Shown one piece after another: positions 22,001 to 33,343 of a DNA stretch of 64,000 bases (position 1 is the first letter of the stretch; every line of letters begins with the position of its first letter). The translations under genes and the position numbers were made by a program. Source of the stretch: Hydractinia symbiolongicarpus (Eukaryota; Cnidaria; Hydrozoa; Anthoathecata; Hydractiniidae); the NCBI RefSeq assembly GCF_029227915.1, contig NC_079875.1, positions 23,431,001-23,495,000 of the forward strand, given 5' to 3'. The notes below the pieces were generated by a model. The model did no database searches and had not been told where the DNA came from. It saw only the letters and a program-made list of their open reading frames with translations.

Positions 22001-22144
22001 CAAAAACACTATATACCCGTGGTCAACTAAATGTGCGCTCCTTCGTCGGGGCGAAACAATATAAGATAATGTTCTTTCAGATACTCTAAATTGGAAACTT
22101 GAAGACTTAGTTTCTCCTGTCGCAAGGAACCGAATGGTGAGCAC
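22001..22144 (-). pseudogene. PIF/Harbinger transposase fragment (second family)
   Basis: The minus frame begins with 'MLTIRFLATGE', then 'SSSFQFRVSERTLSYIV'. This matches the helix-turn-helix stretch upstream of the DDE domain in ALP1/HARBI1-like proteins ('L.VTLRFLATG.....LSFQFRVS...+S.IV'). The catalytic domain is not found downstream, and the fragment abuts R1 copy c. It differs from the intact transposase at 23668-24972. Confidence 0.6.
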
Positions 22145-22149
22145 TAATC

Positions 22150-22870
22150 TTTGAGCCGCTGAGATTGTTTAATGAGCTCGGGACTTGACGTTTTGTCTTG
22201 TCTTTGGGGTTGACCATCCCACTTGTTGTCCAGTAGGGAGACCAAATTCGCTCATTATGCCTTCAGGATTGACAATCTTGCTGACCCGAGTTCCTTTTAA
22301 AAGAGCCAAATGGGGTTATAATTTTTTTGTTCTATTTGTGCTAATTTTTCGACCTTAGTAGCATAAAACCTCAATTACGACAAGCTGGTCCTGTTGTTAG
22401 GCTGTTCCATTGCAGCAATGATCTGTGTAGGGCTGAGTGTTGGGCCCATCGTGTAAAGTCACTGCCAGAGTCACAAGTTCTGGCGCACAGATTGTTGCCT
22501 GCTTTTTCTGATCTACGAATTCGTAATGAATTCCTTTGAAATTTATCCGTTAAAGGATATTCACTTTAATAAGTTTTATATATTTTATGCACTGAATCGC
22601 TTGTTTTTATTGTCTTTAAACTGTAGCTGTTTTTATCATTGTTTTGTTTAATGTTTTCTGTTGTATTCGAAGGTTGTTCTTCTTTGTTCATGTGTACTGT
22701 GTTACTTTAATGTTAGTCAAATTGGTCATCTTATAATATCCTTGCAACAAGGAAGATTTTGGATTATTTCGTAATCTTTAGGGGGTATAACCTCTACATA
22801 GCCATAACCACCTGTCTTTAGACAAGTATTATCATTACAGCTTGCTGTTTTGTCACTTCATTATCAATCT
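22150..22870 (+). repeat. Interspersed repeat R1, copy c
   Basis: Shares 'cttgtctttggg', 'gtagggctgagtgttggg', 'agtcacaagttctggcgcac' and the 3' tail 'tatcattacagcttgctg' with the other copies. This is the longest copy reaching the 3' end. Divergence from copies a and d is substantial, pointing to an old family. Confidence 0.75.
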
Positions 22871-23190
22871 TTTGGTGTTATGTATGGTTCGATGAAAGCA
22901 AGAATCACTTTAAACGATTCATAGGTCATTCTCATCATTTCCCTGTAAGTTTTGGTGTCTTCAGCTAGTAATTCCTGTACTAAGTTTGTATACATCCATT
23001 GGCTGTTTCTTCTTCGAACCCATTTTCTTGTAGGACCACGTCTTTGTTGTCGTCGTCATCATGCAAGATGACGAGTGCCAAACAAGCAGCAGCTTCAGAG
23101 TGTGACATCCTTCTTCATTGGAAGTCAAAAACAAATGAATGAACATTTCGTATTGTTGGCTACTTGTTTTTTTAAATAATATACGCCAAC

Positions 23191-23258
23191 GCAAACCGTA
23201 CCAACATGTTGGCCGAAATTTTGGTCTAAAATGTTGGCCAACATGTTGGCCGGTTTGC
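23191..23258. repeat. Imperfect inverted repeat, about 31-bp arms
   Basis: 'gcaaaccgtaccaacatgtt' and following bases to 23222 pair with 23228-23258 with few mismatches around a short loop. The repeated word 'ccaacatgttggcc' is itself palindromic, so strong cruciform or hairpin potential exists. It precedes the nuclease-like fragment. Confidence 0.75.
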
Positions 23259-23260
23259 GC

Positions 23261-23519
23261 CCCACTTTAGATTCAACCTTAATAGTACCACCTTATTTTG
23301 CTGTAACTCAACTTCGTCCGGACATACTTTTAATTTCTGTCATGACCAAAACAGTAATTATCCTTAAATTAACTTGCCCATGCGAAGAGAACATGGAGAC
23401 TTGGCATGGAGTTAGGGTTGATAAATACTCGTCACTTTGTTCCGTCATGACATCAAACAATTGGTTTGTGCATTTCTTTGCTGTTGAAGTAGGAGCTCGG
23501 GGATTTTGTTCCGAAACAA
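23261..23519 (+). pseudogene. Restriction-like endonuclease (RLE)-type fragment of an R2-like LINE
   Basis: The frame reads 'TQLRPDILLISV', 'IILKLTCPCEENM', 'DKYSSLCS' and 'WFVHFFAVEVGARGF'. Metazoan retroelement proteins with 'RPD...E-L-T-.P.EE..' have a PD-(D/E)xK-like nuclease core. Here the acidic residue before L-T is Lys, so it is inactive if homologous. The frame is cut at 'ETIR' exactly where the Harbinger end starts. The link to R2-like LINEs is inferred from memory of the motif only. Confidence 0.4.
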
Positions 23520-23667
23520 TTAGGGGCTGTTTATATGAGAGGCGGGACGGGACGATTGCCGGGACGGGACGTTTGCCGGGATGATTTTATCCCGCCCTTA
23601 TATGGAAAAAAGTGCGTCGGGACGATTTCACAACACAAGCGCCAAATTTAAATTTTTCTAAAGTATA

Positions 23668-24972
23668 ATGGCGCGTCAAAACGAAAACAAAACAAAATTG
23701 CAAGCGAATAAACAGATTTTTTTAACATTGTTGTTGCAGCTCAATACATTGTTAATGATTTTAGCACTTCAATACACTCACTATAGAACTCTTTTAACTG
23801 CATCACTTTTGAGTGGAAGCAAAAGAAACTGTTGGATAAAAAAACAGAAAGCATTGAAAGAGCAAAGGAAAAACCGAATTCCTCGTTCAACATGGTTCAA
23901 ACAAGGACGAGTGGAACAGTGGTGGTTGAACATGTTTTTTGATGTTCTTCCCGAGGAGGATTGGAAAAAGAACTTCAGAATAACAAAGGCTATGTTTACT
24001 GATTTAGTAGATCAAATACGCATATGGATTACTCCTGACAACACATCTCCAAATTATCGAGCCTTGTCTGCAGAAAAAAAAGTTGCAGTAACGTTGTACT
24101 ACTTGAAAGACACAGGATCTTTGTCAATGACAGCAAACACTTTTGGCCTGCACATATCTACGGTGTCAAAAGTCATAAGAGATGTTTGTAACTGCATAAC
24201 TTACAAGCTTGGACCAAAATACATAGCCCTGCCAAAAACGAAAGAAGAGATGCTTGAAAAAGTAGGAGAATTTGAGGCCAAATTTGGAATGACGCAAGCT
24301 TTTGGCTGCATCGATGGCACCCACGTACAAATTTTACGACCTAGTGAACATCCACAAGATTATTTTTCTTACAAAATGTATTTTTCTCTTAACGTTCAGG
24401 CAGTATGCGATTTCCGTGGCTATTTCATGGATGTTGATTGTAGGTGGCCAGGCAGTGTACATGACGCGAAGGTGTTCGCCAACTCAAATATTGCTGCTAA
24501 ACTTAAAGATGAGGAAATACCAATTACTTATGAGGACATCCTGCCAGGCCGAGCCAAAGTTTCAAACTATTTGATTGGTGACCCTGCATGGGCCTTGACA
24601 CCGTACTGTATGAAAGAGTACCATAGTTGTTCAACAAATGCTCAAGTGTTATTTAACAACATGCTCCGGTCAGCAAGAAACCCAGTCGAGTGTGCTTTTG
24701 GACGCTTAAAAGCCAGATGGGGTTTTTTAGCAAAGAAAGTTGATTTAAAAATAGATTTTGTTCCTGTGGCAATCTATGCATGTTTTGTGCTGCACAATAT
24801 ATGTGAACTTAACAAATGTGTTATTGACCCTGATTTGGTGAAAATTGAAATAGAAAAGCATAAAGCAGAGACACAACAATTAGATTACTCTGTGTATTTA
24901 GGAAATCTTGCAGAGGGTGGTGTTGTACGGGAAGTTATAACAAATTTTATACAGGACAGTCTTCCATACTAA
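23668..24972 (+). CDS. PIF/Harbinger transposase, intact
   Basis: 434 residues, a usual length for the family. A basic N-terminal third has a helix-turn-helix ('TANTFGLHISTVSKVI', about residues 155-170). The DDE_Tnp_4 core follows: first Asp in 'GCIDGTHV', second in 'YLIGDPAWAL', catalytic Glu in 'NPVECAFGRLKARW'. The typical 'RWPGSVHDAKVF' lies between them. All three acids are present and there is no stop, so the protein could still be active. Transposition also needs the Myb-like partner, which is broken here. The first ATG after the left end was used as start. Confidence 0.92.
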   Translation: MARQNENKTKLQANKQIFLTLLLQLNTLLMILALQYTHYRTLLTASLLSGSKRNCWIKKQKALKEQRKNRIPRSTWFKQGRVEQWWLNMFFDVLPEEDWKKNFRITKAMFTDLVDQIRIWITPDNTSPNYRALSAEKKVAVTLYYLKDTGSLSMTANTFGLHISTVSKVIRDVCNCITYKLGPKYIALPKTKEEMLEKVGEFEAKFGMTQAFGCIDGTHVQILRPSEHPQDYFSYKMYFSLNVQAVCDFRGYFMDVDCRWPGSVHDAKVFANSNIAAKLKDEEIPITYEDILPGRAKVSNYLIGDPAWALTPYCMKEYHSCSTNAQVLFNNMLRSARNPVECAFGRLKARWGFLAKKVDLKIDFVPVAIYACFVLHNICELNKCVIDPDLVKIEIEKHKAETQQLDYSVYLGNLAEGGVVREVITNFIQDSLPY

Positions 24973-25358
24973 CAATTATATATATATTCAATATATACAA
25001 AAAATGTAAAGATTTATAAAGTATTGCATGTTCTGTAAAAAGAAATGATAAAGGCTAAATTCAAACATTCGCACATTAATTTCAATAAAAAGTTTCTTCT
25101 GATACTGCTAAAGATTTGAAAGCCTATTATGCTCAATGTAACTCACAGTGAAAATATTTTTGTTTGTTGTTAATTTTTGTTAAAAATCTACGGATTAGAA
25201 CGTTTTGGGCATATAGTTTGTTGGGCAACTAACATAACATAAATGTTTAGGCAATCAACATAATATAACTTTTAGGTTTGTCTGTGAACATAAACTTGCA
25301 TCAATGTAATTGTTCCTGAAACACTCTCTGAACTATATACACATGTTTTTTTTGCGTA

Positions 25359-26400
25359 TCATTCCCTCATTAATGATTGATAATAACCACCGCCACTGGG
25401 ATCGTTGGGACTTATGTTGTTGTTTTGGGTTACGATGCTTGAGACGACATTACAATTTGGATTTATATGCTGAAAATGGTGACGTCTACCATAGCTTTCA
25501 TAATTTTGTGAGCTTGGACCTGCTTGCTGGCTGAATGATTGTGCCATCAGCTGCATCGAGTGTGACATAGTTTCGCTAATTTGCAACATAGCCTGGCTTA
25601 TATTATTAAGTGCAGCTGTAAAGGACTCATTAGAATTTTTAATCATCTCTTGGAGCTCTTTACGATCAGATCTTTCTTCTTTTGCTTCTCTCAACAGTAA
25701 GGTATCACGCTGAGCAGATGACAACTTTCTCTCAAGTTATTTTCTTTTATTATCAAGTTTTGGCACTGCTGATGTAGTTTTTGGTGTGGAAGTAACAATG
25801 CATGAATTTTTCGAGACTGACTGATCACTTGATGACAAGCTCAAATTATCGTCATCTGCTGGATCTTCATATTCACCACTGTCAACACTATTAATATTTG
25901 CAGTTGGATCATCATGGTCAGATAACATTTCATTACTTGATTTTGTTTGATTCACATCAGCACTATCAATGCCATTGGGTAGGGGCTCTGTGTTTGCACT
26001 TCCACTCCAAAGGAGCTTCAAACTGTCATGGTGTTCATACACTAATCTGCCACAGCCACTACGCGTGCCACTAATTACTGCTTTAGAAAATCCCTGCCGT
26101 AAATCTTTTATTTTTTCTAACACTCTTTGGTAGCCTCTTGCTATCATTTTTTTCATTTCCCTAACATTTTCTTAGGAGAGCTCAGTGGAGGTATCCTCCA
26201 CTGGCCCAAACACTTCTTCTTCATTTTGATATAATTTTGCCAACTCAGTTCGAATGACTTTGTATTGCATTGGTTTGTCTGCATCAAAATCAATGTTCTC
26301 AAACTCACTATAATCTAATAGACAGTTAATGAGGTTAAAAACCATTTGATCATTGAATCTAAAACACTTTTTCTTGGTTGGAACATCTGTTGGCTTCTTA
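25359..26400 (-). pseudogene. Harbinger Myb/SANT-like DNA-binding protein with two nonsense codons
   Basis: One continuous minus frame, interrupted only by TAA codons near 26172 and 25737. The N-terminal part has 'CFRFNDQMVFNLINCLLDYS'. The trihelix/Myb-like core 'MIARGYQRVLEKIKDLRQGF' with 'GCGRLVYEHHDSL' follows, then a Ser/Asp-rich linker. A C-terminal helix-rich tail is 'KEERSDRKELQEMI' ... 'SHSMQLMAQSF'. In PIF/Harbinger elements this second protein imports and guides the transposase. No ATG is evident before the damaged right end. Convergent layout with the transposase is typical. Confidence 0.8.
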
Positions 26401-26534
26401 ACAAGTGCACGTTTAGCAGCCTCGTTTGTCCCGGGACGGTGTGTTTATATGAAAAAAAAACGTCCCGCCTAAGCCGGGATCCCGCTTAGCTCAAGCGGCT
26501 AGACATTTTGGGTACCTTGGTTCGGGAATATGAG

Positions 26535-26745
26535 TCGAAACCCTTGTACCCTTTACAGAAGTCCTGTCCTACTCTCGCTGTCTGTTTGTTTGCTCAATTT
26601 ATGTGCCAGTTATCCCCTTTGAAAAGGAAGAATTGTGTTCATTTTTATGAGCATATTCTTTAGAGGAGCAAAACCTCTAGAATTTAAATTTTAAAACTTA
26701 ACTGGTCGAGTTTATCATTGTGCGTGCACTTTGATAAACTCGTAA
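26535..26745 (+). repeat. Interspersed repeat R2, copy 2
   Basis: Second copy of 7065-7250, starting at 'gtcgaaacccttgtacc' and ending after 'gtgcgtgcactttg'. The most conserved part is 'ttaaattttaaaacttaact'. It follows immediately on the damaged right end of the Harbinger element. Confidence 0.75.
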
Positions 26746-27054
26746 TTTTCATTCTTCTTTCTGTGACGTCATCGAAAGTCTGTCTAACATTCAATTATTT
26801 TCTAGAACAAATTTTAGCATTCTGTTTCTGACAAAAATAGCTTTTTTGCATATTTTCCGGTTTTTACAAAGTCTGCCTGAAAAAAATGCCCGAATATCTG
26901 ATTTACCCCATTTTCAGAGTTTAACGCTGACGGTGTGGTCAAAAGTCAAAGTCGTTAGTAGCTAATGTTAAGTTGGTATCAAAGTTGTCCAAAATTCATG
27001 TCAGCAATGCATAAATTTCGCTGTATGTAAACCACAAAGATGAAGAAAGTTTTA

Positions 27055-28065
27055 TTAACCTTTGTCTATGGCTAACAACTGTTTGTCAATTTTGGTAACT
27101 TCTTCCAAGGCTAACGGCGCTTCATATATGTCCCGGTTTATATTTTTGCTATGTTCCATATGGCGGTAAAACTGTTCTCTTTCATTTTTGCTTAAGTCCA
27201 ATGCTGAAAATAACGTACTTATTTTGTGGCGATTTGCTATGGCCTTTAAGTTTTGCGGCATTTTTAACGGCAAAACATCGCAAACACGGTGTAACGAGTG
27301 CCAGACACTCGGAATTTCTGATACTTGAGAACAAATATTTATTGGTTTTGTTTATTCCGGCCTGTTGACGTTCAGCTTTGTCGCAAAGATACTTCAAAGC
27401 TGGAATGGTGTCCTCTGATATAAGCAAAGGGACCAAATGGTTGTTTCCCGTCCCCGTCATGTAACATAATTTCAAGGTCTTTGCTAGGATTTGGTCTAAT
27501 TCATCCAAAATTTCTGACCTTTGCTTATCAATCCATTCATCATTAATGGCTTCAGTCCACTCGTTGATTGTTAGTTGGGCAGGCTCTCTTTCTCTTCGTG
27601 CGTTTAACAACGTTAATCTTGTGCATGCGCTGTCTCGTATTGCCACAAAGTTATTTCTTCAATGAAGTCGAAAGTCTTCTGGCTTTCGTGAAGCATGATT
27701 TTTATCCCGTGATTTCTCATCATCTTCGTCCGGCTGCTTCTCTGGTCTCCGGAGATTTCCCACAATTCAAAAATTGAACAAATTTTTCTAATTTGTTGGC
27801 CTGCTCATCGTTGTCTTCGGAAAATAATGCTTTCAGAACTTTTGCGCTCCTCTTCAGTAAACAAAGCAGGTTTTGTTTCAATCCAGCCTTCTAACGCTCC
27901 AGTTTCTAATACTGCCATTTCTTCAATAGCCAATCGCAAGCCTTGGAAATTACTCCGCAGGAACATGTGTGCTGCATTTTTGTGTACTTCATTCATTTCA
28001 TGCCTCAAAAATTCTAAATATAACCCATAAAAACATTTTTGACCTGCAATCTTTATTTGATTCAA
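27055..28065 (-). pseudogene. Crypton-like tyrosine recombinase relic, paralogue of the exon at 46381-47556
   Basis: Minus frames align part by part with the YR exon at 46381-47556. 27182-27646 has 'TRLTLLNARREREPAQLTI' (box I Arg region, GG changed) and 'LCYMTGTGNNHLVPLL'. 27055-27273 has 'NRHKISTLFSALDLSKNERE', 'HMEHSKNINRDIYEAPLAL' (His-x-Gly-His changed to HMEH, Tyr retained). A frameshift lies near 27290. 27805-28065 is the upstream helical part. No introns are seen in this span. It shows the recombinase is a multicopy family in this genome. Confidence 0.8.
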
Positions 28066-28070
28066 GTTTA

Positions 28071-28690
28071 ATTATTTTGAATCAGTTTGTTTGAAACGTT
28101 TGTCTTACACAGATACACAGAATACAACATTTATCAAAAGATAGGCCTAAAGTAAAATTCATCGATGATCTCTAATTAAGTAAAAGTTACTCGGAGACAA
28201 GTCGGAAATTGAGTTGAATCGAATTAAGTCAGAATGCGGGTAGACAGATAAAATAACCGACCTTCATATATTCCCGACATTTTTTTTGTTTACACATTTT
28301 AACATTTCACGATAAATCCCAGGATAATACAATTTTTTTAGACTTATTTATAGTACATTATTGATGAGTCAACTTGGCAGACTGATTTATGTGTAATTTA
28401 CAGACCAAATTTAGATTTTTCATATTTTTATCAAAGAGGCAGGGTCATCTGTTTTGAAGTATTAGGATAAGATTACCAGTATATTGCTTTTGGCGTCTCT
28501 ATAATTAGAAATATTTTCCAGATTTTTACTAATCAAAAGGATTTCGTTCTATAATAAAATCCACGAATATGTACTGCTAAAGTCTTTTCTTTTCAACTTT
28601 TAGTAATATTTAAAATTTTAAAGAAACGGATCCGATGAAAACAATATCCATTTCAACTTAGATAACACTACTTCAACGTTAAATTTCACG
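28071..28690. other. No recognisable gene
   Basis: AT-rich spacer between the recombinase relic and the next GC-rich transposon end. Nothing recognisable on either strand. Confidence 0.35.
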
Positions 28691-28691
28691 A

Positions 28692-29200
28692 AGGGGCTGT
28701 TCATATGGGGGCGGGCTGGCTCGGTTAGGCGGGCTGGCTCGGCTAGCCGGGGTGATTTTGATCTCGTGTTCATATGAAGTTTTTTACATCTCGGCCAGCC
28801 GGGATGGAAAAGTTGTTTACATTTCGCAAAAGATTCATAAACTATGAAGACAAAAGAATATATTTCGAACTTTAAATAATACACCTTTCCCGAATTTATA
28901 TTTTGTAAAATATTGCGTGCATAAAAACGAAGCAAATCTTGGTAAACATTATTCGCGTTCATATAAACATGGTGGAAGACAATACTATGAGAGATATTTT
29001 GCTTAAAATAATTGAGGAAAATATAGATTTAGTCTTCGATGAAACTCAACAACAAGTGTGAGGAAAAACATGGAGGGAATGCCACCGTTCAGGATAAAAG
29101 AAATTGAAATGCATCGACAAAGTAGTGGTAAACAGCACAGTGTGGCAATTATTAAGACTTTGCAGCGTGGCAGAAAGAAATCGTGACGTTCTCGATCGTA
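28692..29200 (+). mobile_element. Second Harbinger-like end with short broken ORF
   Basis: 'ggggctgttcatatgggggc' closely resembles the left end of the Harbinger at 23523. Like it, this end is followed by GC-rich repeats and an internal 'gttcatatg' palindromic return (28771-28780). Downstream, frames at 28971-29180 give short peptides with stops ('EDNTMRDILLKIIEE', 'GKQHSVAIIKTLQRGRKK'). No right end was found. Probably a decayed relative of the same superfamily. Confidence 0.5.
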
Positions 29201-29280
29201 TTAGACCCACATGATATGTCGGCGACAGAGTTGATCATTTGCTTGTCAACACCATGTCAAAGCAAGGTTCTATGAATGGA

Positions 29281-29570
29281 GTTGATTGACACAGTATGTA
29301 AAGCTTTGGACAGATCAATACCTAGCAATGATAAGTTTTAGTGTCGTTTTCTTGCGCTCTGAATAATAGCGTCGAAAAGTAAAACGATTTCAGCGTAGCC
29401 ATCAACGGAACGAATTCTTTTTGCCTATGGTTTAGATTGATTGACTCAGGCAAACGGGCAACTAGGATCTTGTGCAGCAGACGCACAAACATAATAGACA
29501 GCGTAAGAGAGTCGTAGTTACTCCCACTGTTTACCCACGCTTGGTTAAATTTCTTCACTTTGACATTCAG
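29281..29570 (-). pseudogene. LINE reverse transcriptase fragment, R2-like
   Basis: The minus frame gives 'YDSLTLSIMFVRLLHKILVA', 'RLPESINLNHRQKEFVPL' and, after a stop, 'LICPKLYILCQS'. This parallels the RT fingers of R2-superfamily LINEs ('YRPI...VRLFHK.LA.RL', then the 'D.SKAFD' motif). The catalytic Asp of motif A is mutated. Only this part is present. Confidence 0.5.
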
Positions 29571-31860
29571 AGCACTGGACAGAAATCACATTGCATTCCT
29601 TTGTTTTAACAAAACAGTCGCATTTTTGTTCCTCCCCACCCCCCACCCCCCTTAATTAGAAATATATATAAGGTCCCCTTACAAAAACATCAATAATAGA
29701 CATTAATGGTTGACAGTGGGGTCTTCTTGAAAAAATGGCCTATTGTAGGTTAATTTTTGACATAACTGCTTACTTTTGACTTTATTTTTAATTGCAGTGC
29801 TGGCAAACCTAATCTCGATTCTCGTGTTACTTCTTTGGTGTAGGAATTCTTTCAACTAGTTGGCCTTGTGTGGTCGTTTCAAAATCTAGGGCATGTCCTA
29901 GTACATAAGTATTAGCCACTTCTTTACCAGACCAGACGGAACGTGTGAGCGCAAACAGAAAAGCAAAAAAGAAGTCACAAAGTGTTTTGGAATTACGACC
30001 AATTTAAGACGTTTTGCGGCTACGCACTTAAGAGAAACCAGTTTCAAAATGATTATTACATTTTGACCTTTCTTATTCTGTTCTGCACTTAACACTCTTC
30101 ATCTTCCCAAATAATGTCTGCAAAAAGCAGACTTGTAACGCATGATCTGCCAAGAAATGAACAAAGTAACTGGAAGAGCTGAGTCATTAATTTAACCCCT
30201 GATAGGATACGTGCACCTATTTCTCGAAAAGCAACAATTGAGTGTATATAGCTTTTCCACACCATATCATAGAGCTGTTCATACAATAGAAACTGACACT
30301 TTGGTGGACTCCTTTTTTTTCGCGTGGACCATCGCGACTGAACCCTTCCATACCAGCTGTGACTGTAATAAACGTTGCAACTGTGAGGGAGCCAGGGGAA
30401 ACCATACAGTTTGCGTCACACATGGTGACACACGGGGCATCAGCGGTCAATAAAGGTAACCTTTGAACATGGTAGCAACGATACGGTATTGTGTTACACC
30501 TGGTTACGCACTCTGCGTCAGTTGTTTCCGTAAGAAACGTAACTGTGAGGGCCTGTAAGTTCTCTACTTTTGCATCTTATGGCTTGTGACAATTCGGTTT
30601 GATTGTGACTGCCTCTATATGCGATTCTCTCCGCTTTCGTATTATGTTACTGAACAATTGTGTAACACGTTGTCACCACGATGCGTCAGCTGTTACCGTA
30701 AGAAACAATGTACCTGAAGGACCCTGTAAGTTCCCTGCTTTTGCGTCTTGTTCCTTGTGACAGTACGTTATGGTGTTACAATCGGCAACCCAGTGAATGT
30801 TAGCTGTGACTGTAGGTAAACCTGAGACAGTGACAGCCTCTGTCTTATTTTCTCTGCTCTTGCATTTTTTGCATCTTATGTGGTACGTCAATTACGTATC
30901 AAATTTTTTTTCTCCGGAAAACAGCAAATGTTTTTATTTAAAATTTACCCACGTAAACTATGCCCCCAGCAATATGTATTACCAACAAGCTGAATACACC
31001 AAAAGTCTTCATTTGAAATCAACCTTAAATAGTCAATTTACGCGATAACTCAGACTATTTTCATCCAGTCACTAGCATTGCGTCTCTCTTATAGAACGCA
31101 ACTTTCCAACTTTTCGTACACTGCAAACAGCAATCATTGAAAAACTTCGTTCAAAGACGTTTACCTGTCTTTGCACAATTTTTTACCCACTGATGCACTA
31201 TTGCTTCTTCATTACCATTTTCCATGCACTTCTCCTCGGAAGGATAGGGCGTTTTTATGCGATTCAGTTGTTTTTCAATAACAGCCCAACCTCACATTAG
31301 CTGTGATTTTTCATCTACCGAATAGCAGTACAACCCTTTTATTATATAGCATAATTTTCCACCTTTCACATCAAAGTGGGTTAAACCCTTTTGCTACCTT
31401 ACGACGTTTAAAAATTTTTAAATAAATTTCAACATTTGGTAAATATAATGATGAAATTCCATATCTATCGTTACGTCACTAACTTTGGAACAAAAAACCC
31501 GCACATATTATTATTTCAACTATATAGCAGAATTTGCCACCTTATTAACATAATTAAGTCGTACTTTGAATGTATTAAGTCTTAATTCATCATTGTATTA
31601 ATATTAGGTGGAAAAGGCGGGACATGGTAACTTGAGCATTAAGAAGACTTTAACTGTGATATATATCTCCTCAAAATAGCACTTTCTGTTGGCGTATCAA
31701 GTTAAACTTTTACACATAAATTAAACAAGCTATGCTGAATTCAAATATGGTATTCATATTTTACGAGTTTAAAAAAATTCTGACTCATGGTCTCGGGAAA
31801 AGTGTATTAATCCCACATAAACACTTTTATCCGCCAACTAATAACAAAGTGACAGTTATT
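29571..31860. other. No recognisable gene; contains diverged tandem repeat
   Basis: The open frames here (for example 29898-30286 minus) have no recognisable motif. A pyrimidine-rich C-run lies at 29630-29650. The only structure seen is the tandem repeat at 30515-30870, listed separately. Confidence 0.35.
30515..30870 (+). repeat. Diverged tandem repeat, about 168-bp period
   Basis: Units start at 30515 and 30683 with 'gcgtcag.tgtt.ccgtaag' and continue in parallel through 'cctgtaagttc', 'cttttgc.tctt', 'cttgtgaca' and 'gtgac.gcctct'. A weaker half unit may precede at 30340-30450. Composition (less AT-rich) differs from the flanks. Function unknown. Confidence 0.65.
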
Positions 31861-31869
31861 CTCGTGTAT

Positions 31870-32790
31870 CTTTTTTTCTTTTCTTTTCAATTTATTTAAA
31901 GTCGATTATTCACATATTTACAATAGTTTCCAAAAAAAAAGTAATTAAGAAAACTAATCTAAATCGACTAAATTTTTTATGTTTACAATTAAATAAAATC
32001 ATTTTTTATATATATATAAACAATAATAACAACAAAGTTCTATAAAGGGACCTTACATTCATCACAGTTACATTTAGATCCGTCCCACATTTTTATCATG
32101 CTTTTAAAAACTTGTCACATCGTTTCAAATGTGATGGTAGGTTATTCCAAATCTTTGGTCCCAGGGCTGATAAGCTATTAGTTCCAAAAGTCGCGGTCTT
32201 TTTCCTTGAGACTACCAAATTATTTGTATTTTGTTCTCTGACTGTCCTACCGTTATCATTTAAACAAAATATATCTTTCATAAAAAGAGGGCTGCTGTTA
32301 TTTATAGTTTTAGAGATTTCTATACACAATGACCGTAAGCGATTTACATTCATGTGACTCTTGCTGGAATTTTTGAGTAAATTTTCGTATGTACTTACAG
32401 TATCATTATACAGAAATCTTAATGCTCGTTTTTGTATCATTTCGACTTTAGATAAAGATTTAGAAGAAGAAAAATGCCATATAAGGGAACAATAATTGAA
32501 ATTTGCGTAGATAAAACTTTGAACTAAAATATATTTTGCTTGAAAGGATAAGAAACTTCTAAATAGAAATAAGGCATTTAGTTGAGCTGATGCTTTGCGA
32601 CACAAATCACTAACGTGTCTGTCAAAATTTAATTTATTGTCTATAGTCACACCTAGTAATTTCACGTTATTTTCACTTTCAATAGTTTTATTTCCTATGT
32701 TAAATTTTAGACCTAAATTATCTGCCTTATTCTTTGTCAAAATTATCGAGTAAAACTTTTCAGGGTTTGCAATCATTTTATTCTCTTATA
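31870..32790 (-). mobile_element. 5'-truncated LINE: RT C-terminal third with frameshift
   Basis: 32096-32776 encodes the tail of a non-LTR RT ('MIANPEKFYSIILTK', 'VKLLGVTIDNKLNFDRHV', 'FIYANFNYCSLIWHF', 'IQKRALRFLYNDT', 'GPKIWNNLPSHLK'). After a +1 shift near 32100 the usual ending 'MWDGSKCNCDECKVPL' with a stop follows (to 32044). It starts at an in-frame stop just before the first Met, so it is a typical dead-on-arrival 5' truncation. An AT-rich 3' UTR extends to about 31870. Clade (Jockey/CR1-like) uncertain. Confidence 0.85.
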
Positions 32791-33343
32791 GTATATAACC
32801 TTCTATAGTCGTTTTCCAATACGACCAACCTTACATATTCATCACCTGAGACTTTTCCATCTGCACAATAGCACTAACACCCTCTCAATATATAGCACAA
32901 TTTTCCAACTTTCGACGTGAAACTGAGCGTTAAGCGTTTTTTCGCCGCACGCGTAGCGTCCCTACAAAATTTAAAAATACAGTGAAAAGTAGCTATTTGC
33001 TTGCACAAAAACTTTTTAAAAATAACAAAAAGAATTTTCTATGGTTAAACATTTTGCAAATATAAATGAGACGCCTGGAAACTTCTAGTAAAGAAGTTAA
33101 AACTGTAAAATAAGTTTCATATCAATATTTCTTTCAAATTAGAGTAATCTAAAATTCGTTCTAAATGTAATTATGCAGCTATAAGTAAAAAAAAATAATT
33201 CATCATTTCATTCTCAAAGCAATATTGTTATAATCAGAGGTACAAATACCAACATGTATTAAATAAAAAAAAACATCTTTTATTATTATTTTTTTTCTTT
33301 TTCTTTTTCTTACATGGTGGACATTGGAGAAGGTTCTGATCGG

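Larger units (their letters stand above)
23523..26490 (+). mobile_element. PIF/Harbinger transposon with right end damaged
   Basis: The left end starts 'ggggctgtttatatgaga' after 'tta' (23520-23522), the usual target of PIF/Harbinger. GC-rich subterminal repeats of 'cgggacgggacg' follow. The right side (26425-26490) has the complementary parts 'cgggacggtgtgtttatatg' and 'cgtcccgcctaagccgggat' but lacks the outermost 'cagcccc-taa'. So the outer right end appears lost next to repeat R2. Inside are a convergent gene pair: transposase (+) and Myb-like protein (-). Confidence 0.8.
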
